From a virus, in IMG/VR virus record IMGVR_UViG_3300031823_000003, positions 1 through 64,000 of that record: 64,000 nt of DNA, one strand, 5' to 3'. The translations under genes were made by a program, and so were the position numbers. Shown here in pieces: positions 57,124 to 64,000 of the stretch. The notes beneath the pieces are model-generated. The model did not search any database, had not been told where the DNA came from, and saw nothing but the letters and a program-made list of their open reading frames with translations. How positions within the stretch are numbered: the stretch's first letter is position 1; each line of letters begins with the position of its first letter.

Positions 57124-57921
57124 TTATTGAACCGTCTGCCGGCTGCGTTCCAGTGCTTCCATCTCCCTCGCCACGCGCATCGCGTTGGACTCGCCGTTGT
57201 CTCCGGCAGCGGTCGCCCGCGCTTTAGCGATTACCTGCTGCGCCGGACTGAGCGATGTGGTTTGGGTCTGCCCCGGTACTGTTCCCGCTGACCGTGCCTG
57301 CTTGAGCGCCTCGGCGACGGCGGCATCGATACGCGCCTTCTCGGCGGCGGCCTGAGCAGTGACACGTTTATCTTTGACGAACACATCGTGCGCTGCGGAC
57401 ATCGACGGGAATTTAACTCCCGCTGTGTTGCTGTCGGCGACGAACTTCTCGAATGCATTACGGTCCAGTGGTTCGTTGAACTCGGCGCGATGGGACTCGC
57501 GGACGGATGCGTAGTCGTCGGCAGACTTGATCGCAAGGGTGAGGAGTTCGGCGCGGTATTCGGGAAGTTTGTCCGTCGTGACAACGTTCTTCAGCTTGGT
57601 TTCGATATCGGTCTTGATACCTTCGAGCTTGGCGAGCACCGCTGCCATACCGTCAGCATTGGACGGAACAGGAGGAGTAACGATAGGAGCGGCGGCTGCT
57701 GCTGCGCTGGGAAGCGCCGGAGTATGCGGCACAGACGCAGGAGGCGTTGTAGTTTCCAGTTCGCCGCCAAAATTGGCCCACACGTCGATCAGTTCCGCGC
57801 CCTTGAGATCGCGCGCGATCAGCTCCGGCTTCGATGCGAACGCGGCCTTCACCTTGGCCTGCGTATCGGGATCAAGCAGTGCCAGTAGGTCTTCGCTAAG
57901 AGTCTTTGCCATACTCATCAT
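57124..57921 (-). CDS. capsid scaffolding protein
   Basis: A 265-residue, Ala/Lys/Glu-rich, largely helical protein directly upstream of the major capsid gene. The centre has coiled-coil stretches (MAAVLAKLEGIKTDIETKLK and AEKARIDAAVAEALKQARSA), and the end is basic and helical. The start could be either ATG near 57921 or 57912 (MAKTLSEDL). The order portal-scaffold-capsid supports the call. Confidence 0.75.
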   Translation of the reverse strand: MMSMAKTLSEDLLALLDPDTQAKVKAAFASKPELIARDLKGAELIDVWANFGGELETTTPPASVPHTPALPSAAAAAAPIVTPPVPSNADGMAAVLAKLEGIKTDIETKLKNVVTTDKLPEYRAELLTLAIKSADDYASVRESHRAEFNEPLDRNAFEKFVADSNTAGVKFPSMSAAHDVFVKDKRVTAQAAAEKARIDAAVAEALKQARSAGTVPGQTQTTSLSPAQQVIAKARATAAGDNGESNAMRVAREMEALERSRQTVQ

Positions 57922-57954
57922 CCTCCGTCAATTCGACCGTCAATCGCTTAATCG

Positions 57955-58362
57955 TTACGCCGGGACTGCCTGTCCCGATGCTGCACCGCCGCCTGCACCC
58001 GCTCCACCGCCCGGAGGTGCGCCCGCACCCGGTCCTGCTTCGGGAGTCGGCCCTCCGCCTGCATCCGCACTGGGCGCTGGCTTGCCGTCGCCACCCGCCT
58101 GCCCCGACTGAATCTCTTTGGTAATTGTTGCCAGTTGCTGGATTTTTTCCTTGCGCTTGGGGTCTTTAGTCAGCTTCTCCCACTTGTCATAGACTTCGAG
58201 GAGAGTAGCGATGATCTTGGTTTCTTCGCCAGTGGTATCACCACCTGCACCCGCTCCACCCGGAGCGCCTGCTGACGCACCTTTGCCTCCACCCTGCATG
58301 GCCATATCCGCCGCCACCGAGTAGAAGCTGGGAGCCTTCGAGGATTTAGAGTCAGCCGCCAT
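57955..58362 (-). CDS. Gly/Ala/Pro-rich low-complexity protein
   Basis: A 135-residue protein. A Gly/Ala-rich N-terminus surrounds a helical core (KIIATLLEVYDKWEKLTKDP, KEKIQQLATITKEIQSG) and the last 45 residues are Gly/Pro/Ala repeats. It lies 33 bases upstream of the scaffold gene. It may be a scaffold partner or a minor head protein. No family can be named. Confidence 0.55.
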   Translation of the reverse strand: MAADSKSSKAPSFYSVAADMAMQGGGKGASAGAPGGAGAGGDTTGEETKIIATLLEVYDKWEKLTKDPKRKEKIQQLATITKEIQSGQAGGDGKPAPSADAGGGPTPEAGPGAGAPPGGGAGAGGGAASGQAVPA

Positions 58363-58368
58363 TGACGA

Positions 58369-58617
58369 TCAGTTTTTCCCCGACCGTGGACCTGCCGTGC
58401 GCCCATCCCATCCTTGCGGATACCCGGACTTCTGATCGACGCTGACAGGACTCGCTGGCCATACGCCGCTATCCTTTTTGCGGTGCCCGAACATGTGCAT
58501 GGTGCCGCCGCCGATCGCTACCTCGCCGGGTGCGCCGCCGAAGGACTCTTCGCGCGATCCCATAGGCGGGTGTTTGGCGACTTCCTTGTTTTTGCCGGAC
58601 GATTTACGCTCTGCCAT
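58369..58617 (-). CDS. hypothetical basic protein
   Basis: An 82-residue protein, Gly/Lys/Ser-rich, with a clear ribosome binding site (CGGAGG 7 nt upstream). It has GGAPGEVAIGGGTMHMFGHR in the middle and few hydrophobic residues, so it is probably disordered. It lies between the 19-residue peptide gene and the Gly/Ala-rich gene. It could be a virion component. Confidence 0.55.
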   Translation of the reverse strand: MAERKSSGKNKEVAKHPPMGSREESFGGAPGEVAIGGGTMHMFGHRKKDSGVWPASPVSVDQKSGYPQGWDGRTAGPRSGKN

Positions 58618-58760
58618 GACGACTGCCTCCGTGATGCCTGCCGATACACTGATATATCGTGTAGCGATGTAACTGTGATTGCGGGACAGAACACAATTTA
58701 TACTGCAACTGCGCTCCGTCCCGCGTATGGATTAGGTTTCGGAGTTAATTGTGTCGGTGA

Positions 58761-58820
58761 TTACCGCTTGCCCCGGCGTCCGCCGTGGCGCTTTTTGCCG
58801 CGCTTTCCTCTACGAGCCAT
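58761..58820 (-). CDS. 19-residue Arg/Lys/Gly basic peptide
   Basis: The frame MARRGKRGKKRHGGRRGKR ends in TAA and is preceded by AAAGGAG 7 nt before the ATG, one of the best ribosome binding sites in the window. Twelve of nineteen residues are basic (counting histidine) and five are glycine. The frame is open upstream to an ATG at 58889 (42 residues), but the strong ribosome site fits the short form. Such a protamine-like peptide could coat DNA or RNA in the head. It lies between the portal and the scaffold genes. Confidence 0.55.
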   Translation of the reverse strand: MARRGKRGKKRHGGRRGKR

Positions 58821-58973
58821 GAGCGTTCTCCTTTCGATGGATTCAGAACGGGTCGCATTGCATTGGCCCGTGGAGAGGATCGCAGGCATAACGTACCGAC
58901 TCTCCTAGAGGAAAATTGACACACACAGGAAAGTTACTGCAACAACCTTGCGGAGAATAGTTTTAGAGCAGAG

Positions 58974-59231
58974 CTAGTCCCAGTCGGGTATTTCTACAGT
59001 CTGGACCGCGAGAGAGTGATAGCAGTCAGACAGGAATTGTATCTTTCCGTCGGTGATGTGCGAGTGGCAATGCGATTTTGGATCGTGCCTGTTACAGTCA
59101 AGAGACGGCGTAAACGTTGGCTTTTCCATTGATCCGTTCCACGACCAGCGCGGGACGGCGACTGCGTGGCCACACTCGCAGCCGGGACAATGGAATACAT
59201 AGTTGGTGTTGCCGCGACCGTCCGGTCCCAT
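58974..59231 (-). CDS. DUF6527 family protein
   Basis: An 85-residue zinc-binding protein of the DUF6527 type. The pattern is FHCPGCECGHAVAVPRWSWN, GSMEKPTFTPSL, then CHSHITDGKIQFLSDCYHSL and AVQTVEIPDW. Family members are very common in phages and prophages and have no known function. Residue order and length match the family well. Confidence 0.85.
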   Translation of the reverse strand: MGPDGRGNTNYVFHCPGCECGHAVAVPRWSWNGSMEKPTFTPSLDCNRHDPKSHCHSHITDGKIQFLSDCYHSLAVQTVEIPDWD

Positions 59232-59269
59232 GTTGTGGAGCTTGACGCCCGTATGCCGTCCCTTATCTA

Positions 59270-59533
59270 TTATCTATGGCGATCAATCAATTGCTGTTCC
59301 AGTTCCGGACCCATAAGACTATGAAGACGATCAATATGATTGTCGTGTAGGGCAATAATCGGAGCGCTATCGGGGTCAACGTCGCGTAATAATTTGCCAT
59401 CATCGTCCCTAGCCCACACGCTGGTTATCGTATTGATGAAAACCACCAAGTCGCCGTCTATTTTATTGTGAAGCCACACTTCACCTTCAGGTACGTTTTT
59501 ACTAAAGCTAAAAATTATACCCATATCATTCAC
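59270..59533 (-). CDS. hypothetical protein
   Basis: An 87-residue acidic protein. Beta strands dominate the first half (GIIFSFSKNVPEGEVWLHNK, LVVFINTITSVWARD). A helix ends it (IDRLHSLMGPELEQQLIDRH). It is 18 bases after the portal gene. Family unknown. Confidence 0.55.
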   Translation of the reverse strand: MNDMGIIFSFSKNVPEGEVWLHNKIDGDLVVFINTITSVWARDDDGKLLRDVDPDSAPIIALHDNHIDRLHSLMGPELEQQLIDRHR

Positions 59534-59551
59534 TCTCCTATTCGCTACCGC

Positions 59552-61429
59552 CTATTTTTTATGCTGTCCTTTGCCTGTGGCGGCGGCATTCAAAGCCCCT
59601 AGAGCCAGTTTTATTTTTGCCTCTTCGATCAACTCTTCCCGATTACGTTTGAAATCAAAGTTGGGATCTAACCTTCTCATCAACTCTTGACTGCTAATAT
59701 CTCCCTGTTTCCGCAGAGCCATTGCAATCGGAATCTTATTCTCGCGCTGAATCGCCAGCGTCGAATCGGGACGGATCACGAATGAGTACCTGCGCACAAA
59801 TTCCTCTGGCTTCATGCCGGAGTCTCTGTTCCATGCCTGCCCATACAATGGCCGATAGTCGCTCATGCTGATGCCGCGTGCGCCGAGTATTGCTACTCTG
59901 TGAGCAACTGAGTAAAACTGCAACATGTCGGCCACGCCCATAGAGCCGACTTCTTCGACAAAACTAGTAAGCGCGCGCGACTGAATCCTAATCGGAAGAG
60001 ACCGCGATGACAGGATCATCTCCAGCGCGTCGCCACCGGGGACCTGTTTCTTGTTCAATGCCTGTCCGATCGCGCTGGCACCGGATGACATGTCCAGTTC
60101 CTTACTGATGAGATCGATGGACTGCATCGCCGGAGCGAATGGAAATTCAGCGCGTTTGGCGAACTCGGGTGCTTTCGGCGCATTGTTGTTGTAGGCGATC
60201 TTTCCGCCAGCCGCTCCCGGATCGAGAGACTCCCAATCTCCTTTGGGAAATGCTCCCTTGGGTCCGATCAGGGTAGGCTCATTGATCGAATACAGACTAT
60301 CCAGTGAGCCTCCCAATATTTTGTTGATGACTTGGTTCATCTGCACCCAGCTACGAACACTGCTGTCTCCCGACATCTTCCAAGGCAGGCGATACGGACG
60401 GTAGACGGGAAATGGTTTGCGGGCGTGCCAGTACGGATTGCACTGATCTTCTAACAGTGCTCCACCGGCGGTGCACATGACTCGGCCACGCGGATATAGT
60501 CGTTCGCCGGGTTCCACGCGATAAGCCCAGTTGACCAGCGGTTCCCCGCTGCTGTCGGACGGGCCGACGGTAACTGTATATGACCTGTCGTTGGTACTAT
60601 CATCATTGAGCCAATATTCTTTTAGCAGCGCAATAGGATATGGATTATCGCTGCCCGCTGATGAGCGCACGCCTAACTTTTTTCGGAGAGTTTGACTCAT
60701 CCCCGCCCACGATGCTGCGCTGATACTAGATGGGCGGTTGAAATTACCGCTGAGCGCGGAACCAAAGTCAGCGTCACATTCGACCCGCTCAGCGGTCTTG
60801 CCAAATCTACGGATCAAATGGTCTTTGGTAACCGCGTGATAATAAATTATGCACTCAGCGTCCTGAGGGTCGCCGCCGCATCCGAGTGTCGCCCACTGCC
60901 ACGGTGCGATAGGAACGAGTTGTACATCACCCATGCCGCCGTTCAGGGATGAGTTCCATTGCAACTTGGCAGGCCCGGTATGCAGGAGTCCATACAGTAC
61001 GCAGTCGTAGGTACGATCCTCGAAGTAGTTTTTTTCAGCCCAATGCACACACAGAGCATTGAGGATATCCTCGAACTCGGAATGCTGGCCTTCGTGGTCG
61101 AAGGATTTGATCTGGAAATCCAGAGCGAGATCAGTAAGCAAGGAGACGGATTCGTAGAAGTGGCGGCGGGCTTTATTCAGGACGGGCTTGTTCCTGGCAA
61201 ACCGGGACTTTTCCGCCCACTGGCGGCCATCGAAGATGAACTCGACGAGACGGAGCGTATCCCTGATTTCCTTTTCGTAATCCGGGTCTTGGGTGGCGGT
61301 CTCAAAAAGTTTATCGGTGAACTCGATGACCTGGCGCTCTAGAAGTAGTGCCTGACCGGGAGAGAGACGCGGCGCGGGAGGAGTCTCGGTGATGACCGGA
61401 GTGGTAGGCGCGATAGTCGTGGCAGCCAC
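59552..61429 (-). CDS. portal protein
   Basis: A 625-residue portal that forms the twelve-fold ring through which DNA enters and leaves the head. The stretch RLVEFIFDGRQWAEKSRFAR, then NKPVLNKARRHFYESVSLLT, is the typical N-terminal wing of podovirus-like portals. Later come a beta part (YTVTVGPSDSSGEPLVNWAY) and the crown-side helices (MDLISKELDMSS-type, residues ~430-450). It stands between the terminase side and the scaffold/capsid genes, as expected. Confidence 0.85.
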   Translation of the reverse strand: MAATTIAPTTPVITETPPAPRLSPGQALLLERQVIEFTDKLFETATQDPDYEKEIRDTLRLVEFIFDGRQWAEKSRFARNKPVLNKARRHFYESVSLLTDLALDFQIKSFDHEGQHSEFEDILNALCVHWAEKNYFEDRTYDCVLYGLLHTGPAKLQWNSSLNGGMGDVQLVPIAPWQWATLGCGGDPQDAECIIYYHAVTKDHLIRRFGKTAERVECDADFGSALSGNFNRPSSISAASWAGMSQTLRKKLGVRSSAGSDNPYPIALLKEYWLNDDSTNDRSYTVTVGPSDSSGEPLVNWAYRVEPGERLYPRGRVMCTAGGALLEDQCNPYWHARKPFPVYRPYRLPWKMSGDSSVRSWVQMNQVINKILGGSLDSLYSINEPTLIGPKGAFPKGDWESLDPGAAGGKIAYNNNAPKAPEFAKRAEFPFAPAMQSIDLISKELDMSSGASAIGQALNKKQVPGGDALEMILSSRSLPIRIQSRALTSFVEEVGSMGVADMLQFYSVAHRVAILGARGISMSDYRPLYGQAWNRDSGMKPEEFVRRYSFVIRPDSTLAIQRENKIPIAMALRKQGDISSQELMRRLDPNFDFKRNREELIEEAKIKLALGALNAAATGKGQHKK

Positions 61430-61470
61430 GATAGAATATTAACAGACAACACAAACAGTTCCGCTATTCG

Positions 61471-61980
61471 CTATTGCTGACCAACTCCAGCGGCGCGGAA
61501 CACGGATTCATATTTCTCGATCTGTGCGCGGAGCTGCCTGTTCTCGGCCTCGGTATTATCTATGGCTTCGAGAGCGGCGACAATCTGAGCACCGTTGTTC
61601 AGACCGCGTTTCTTTAATTTATCAACGTCAGGGCCGCTCATAATGAGCACGCTGCCATCGGCAAGTGAAGACAGCAGTACGTCCGTTGTGGCAATGAGCC
61701 TGCCCCGGTACTTGGTTTCTAGTATTTGTTTTACGCGCGGGTGCAGCCATACGGTCATTTTTACGGATGTGACCGGAGGCTGCTCGTTCAGCGGCATGGG
61801 GATCATTCTTGCGCCCCGCGCCACGGCTTCGGCGACTGACGAATACTGATGCGAAAATGGACATTTACAGATATGCATATCGCGGATGAGCGGCACATTG
61901 GGAGTACCGTTGGCATCACACATCGGGCAGTAAAGCTGGGCTTGGGACTGGTCAATAGGTGGGATTAGGTTAGTCGCCAT
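61471..61980 (-). CDS. zinc-finger and coiled-coil protein
   Basis: A 169-residue protein. Near the N-terminus CPMCDANG ... CKCPFSHQY gives four cysteines for a zinc finger. The middle (TSVKMTVWLHPRVKQILETK) recalls a ribbon-helix-helix or MetJ-like start. The C-terminus is a leucine-rich coiled coil (IDNTEAENRQLRAQIEKYES). It lies directly upstream of the portal gene. The role is unknown; nucleic-acid or protein binding is likely. Confidence 0.6.
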   Translation of the reverse strand: MATNLIPPIDQSQAQLYCPMCDANGTPNVPLIRDMHICKCPFSHQYSSVAEAVARGARMIPMPLNEQPPVTSVKMTVWLHPRVKQILETKYRGRLIATTDVLLSSLADGSVLIMSGPDVDKLKKRGLNNGAQIVAALEAIDNTEAENRQLRAQIEKYESVFRAAGVGQQ

Positions 61981-62368
61981 GATGCGCGGATACCTCCTGT
62001 GTCGATCTCAGCATTGCGTATGCGAACTCGCCGCGATTCAGCTTGAAATTAAGATAACATTTATTGGCTGTGACACTCTCTACGAACGGGATGAATATGT
62101 CCACACCATCATCGGTTGTGACTTCACTCAGGCTGCCCAATATCAAAGCGGCTATTTGTGCCGGTGAACGTTTCAGTAATTTAGCCAGCTTCATTGCAAT
62201 CGTGGACGACAGGTCAGCGTCAACACCAGCGGACTTACCAATGAATACCAGCGGCACACCCTCGTCGTCCGGCAGATCAGCCAAGTGTTCAGGGAACTTG
62301 TGATACATCGCCGCCATCACCGCATAACGGATGCCGGATATAGCGATAGTCAGCGGATCGGTAATCAT
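61970..62368 (-). CDS. protein resembling the ArgRS N-terminal domain
   Basis: A 132-residue protein. The stretch ADLSSTIAMKLAKLLKRSPA followed by QIAALILGSL, then CYLNFKLNRGEFAYAML, matches the order seen in the additional N-terminal domain of arginyl-tRNA synthetase ('GDyssniAmkLAk.lk..P..iA..i', then 'GfiNf.l'). The catalytic domain is absent. In ArgRS this domain binds the tRNA elbow. A stand-alone phage copy could bind tRNA or interfere with the host enzyme. The match is by eye. Confidence 0.5.
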   Translation of the reverse strand: MITDPLTIAISGIRYAVMAAMYHKFPEHLADLPDDEGVPLVFIGKSAGVDADLSSTIAMKLAKLLKRSPAQIAALILGSLSEVTTDDGVDIFIPFVESVTANKCYLNFKLNRGEFAYAMLRSTQEVSAHHGD

Positions 62369-62703
62369 TATTTCCCCTTACCCTTCCGCTTCTGCATCAG
62401 ATCGTTCCACTCGTTTATCTCATCGGCGGACCAGTCGGGCGCTAAGTTTGACCACATGAAAACGCAATCACACCAGATGAACGAGGCATAACCCAAAGCA
62501 GCAATCTCTGGAATAAATTCCATTGTTCTATCATGTGTTTGAAGTGATGCCCAGACACGCTCGTAATCAGGACGAGATAAGGTAATCACCTTGTGCGATT
62601 GACCATTAACGGTGACTATAGATGGTACGCCATCGTTTGGAGGATATACCTTGTAGATAGCTTCATGCAGGAAGCTGACCGTGTCTACGGCTCTCACAGT
62701 CAT
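62368..62703 (-). CDS. hypothetical protein
   Basis: A 111-residue protein whose start overlaps the terminase stop as ATGA, so it is translated after it. A beta part (GVPSIVTVNGQSHKVITLSR) is followed by helices and aromatic residues (SFIWCDCVFMWSNLAPDW) and a basic tail (LMQKRKGKGK). Two cysteines are close together. Function unknown. Confidence 0.55.
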   Translation of the reverse strand: MTVRAVDTVSFLHEAIYKVYPPNDGVPSIVTVNGQSHKVITLSRPDYERVWASLQTHDRTMEFIPEIAALGYASFIWCDCVFMWSNLAPDWSADEINEWNDLMQKRKGKGK

Positions 62704-64000
62704 TCATCCTCCGCGCTATCACCACCCGTGCTCACGAACTCTCCCATCTCTCCCGGTGTCCGCCCGCCGTTCTTCCGGTACATCTCTTGGTATGCGTGCA
62801 CCAGATCAGGGTGCATCTGCTTGGGTTCGACACCATGATCGGCGTACAATTCGTGCTCAGGACCGGAGCCTTTGTCCCAGATAGGCGACCAGACTGTGTT
62901 GGCTCGTGTGACCGGTATCCCGCGCACCGTCCACGGCAGTTTCATTTTATGCTTGAGTTCAAGATCGGCGATAACCTTTTTTCCCGCGTCCTCGGTGGCG
63001 CATTGATCCACTAGCACCCCGTGTATGTTATATATGCCCCAAACTGTAGGCGTACTGGGCATGAGAGTGGCGCGGTCGCCACGGGCGGCCAAGTGTTCTT
63101 CCGCCCAGTTAGCGCCGCCTTTACCAGCCTGATGAGAAGCGGCAATAGCGATACAGGCACTCATTACCATGTCGTCGTTGTTGCTGATACCCTCGGCGCG
63201 TCCTTCCCCCTCGTATCGACCGAAGTCCCGCATTTCTGATATTGTGTGTTTATCCCGAATGACGATCGTGTTGTCGAGTAACGCTTCGGACATCCGGTTA
63301 ATCATGTCTTCGCGGGTGCGGTATGTAGTCATCCAGTGCAGATGTAGAGTTGATTGTCCACTAACCTTATCGAGATGCTTCCATCTATACAAGTTTGGAA
63401 AATCCAGCGGCCCCTTGAGTTCATCGCCGGTGGTCACTCCCGCCTGCTGGTACTCGACTGCGACTTCCGCTGTGTGATACCAGTACCCAAGCGCGGCTAT
63501 CACGCGGGCGAAATGGGACGGGTTGATCTTGCCGTGCCAGTTGGCGACTTGAACCCAAGATTCTTTGCCGAATCCCAAACGGAACACATCACAAGATGAG
63601 AAATCCTTAGCGGTACCTGATGCGGCATCTACGGCTATGTAATATTCGGTAGACGTGTCGAGATCGTCGGGAAATTCCCATATCCATAGGCGGTTGATGT
63701 TATCCGGTTTTTCGAGCAGTTCCTCCGGCAGCGGCGGGTGCAGATGCAATATCGGCATCGCCTCCGGACCTGCGTACTCCAGTTCGCCGATCTGGATAGG
63801 GTCTTTACAATTGGATTTTTCCTGTTCGGCCAGACACATGCGTGGGAACGCGCACAGGCCGGAAGATATAAACGCCTCGCCGGGAGTGGATGGGTATGAC
63901 TCTTGGTATTTGTACAGCCCTTCCATTGAGCGGGCATTGTTGATATAGGCTTTAATCTTACGGCGCTGCCAGTTGAAGAATCCAAGAGGAATGGAAAATT
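62700..64000 (-). CDS. terminase large subunit, nuclease part (5' partial)
   Basis: The frame is open to the right edge, so only the last 432 residues are seen; the ATPase part lies outside. The first visible segment (FNWQRRKIKAYINNARSM) and YPSTPGEAFISSG are typical of the link between ATPase and nuclease. The RNase H-like nuclease shows YIAVDAASGTAKDFSSCDVF with the first catalytic Asp, AEVAVEYQQAGVTTGDEL with the second acid, and NNDDMVMSACIAIAAS with the third. It cuts concatemeric DNA during packaging into the portal. Confidence 0.9.
   Translation of the reverse strand, partial: FSIPLGFFNWQRRKIKAYINNARSMEGLYKYQESYPSTPGEAFISSGLCAFPRMCLAEQEKSNCKDPIQIGELEYAGPEAMPILHLHPPLPEELLEKPDNINRLWIWEFPDDLDTSTEYYIAVDAASGTAKDFSSCDVFRLGFGKESWVQVANWHGKINPSHFARVIAALGYWYHTAEVAVEYQQAGVTTGDELKGPLDFPNLYRWKHLDKVSGQSTLHLHWMTTYRTREDMINRMSEALLDNTIVIRDKHTISEMRDFGRYEGEGRAEGISNNDDMVMSACIAIAASHQAGKGGANWAEEHLAARGDRATLMPSTPTVWGIYNIHGVLVDQCATEDAGKKVIADLELKHKMKLPWTVRGIPVTRANTVWSPIWDKGSGPEHELYADHGVEPKQMHPDLVHAYQEMYRKNGGRTPGEMGEFVSTGGDSAEDE

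Noticed and set aside
58414-58908. 164-residue plus-strand frame
   Set aside because: It is antisense to the 82-residue gene and the 19-residue peptide gene, both with strong ribosome sites on the minus strand.

Overview
This 64 kb window reads as most of the genome of a tailed, podovirus-type bacteriophage. The two edge genes are cut: a family A DNA polymerase on the left and the large terminase on the right. The host is not shown directly. The M15-type endolysin suits a Gram-negative cell wall. The many Sec-signal, Ser/Thr/Gly/Asn-rich secreted proteins remind me of soil Acidobacteriota, but that is inference only. I found no integrase and no convincing tRNA gene.

The left ~8 kb is a plus-strand block of replication and small regulatory genes. 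It starts with a UDG-like/exonuclease/PolA fusion whose reading frame runs through a 12-bp tandem repeat at the window edge. Then come a DUF1643 protein, an HNH nuclease, an AbrB-like regulator, several small unknowns, a Tat-signal protein and an XRE-type regulator.

Between 8.25 and 9.73 kb lies the most unusual stretch. Three non-coding tracts of strict 5-nt periodicity (unit G-Y-N-N-N, 86 units in all) alternate with a small HTH gene and a RAMP-like gene. The first tract has its own -10 element and a hairpin/U-tract terminator, so it looks like a free RNA. The other two form the 3' flanks of the two genes.

From 9.7 kb to the right edge almost everything is on the minus strand and is transcribed leftwards. 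In transcription order: terminase, unknowns (one like the ArgRS N-terminal domain), portal, a 19-residue basic peptide, scaffold, major capsid protein, a nuclease, capsid/tail accessory proteins, a large group of Sec-signal proteins (fibres, beta-helix spikes, a phosphoesterase, a possible lipoprotein), tail adaptor and nozzle proteins, a ribbon-helix-helix regulator, an acyl carrier protein next to an acetyltransferase-like core protein, three internal virion proteins, an RNA ligase, two more secreted fibre/beta-helix proteins, and a lysis cassette with a holin-like protein, a coiled-coil membrane protein and an M15 endolysin. Two plus-strand genes interrupt this block: an HNH-AP2 homing nuclease at 32.3 kb and an unknown helical protein at 17.65 kb.

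Regulation can be partly read. The AbrB and ribbon-helix-helix genes share a 16-bp promoter/operator block. Several promoters place the start codon 6-8 nt after the -10 element, which suggests leaderless mRNAs. Perfect palindromes mark two further likely operators.
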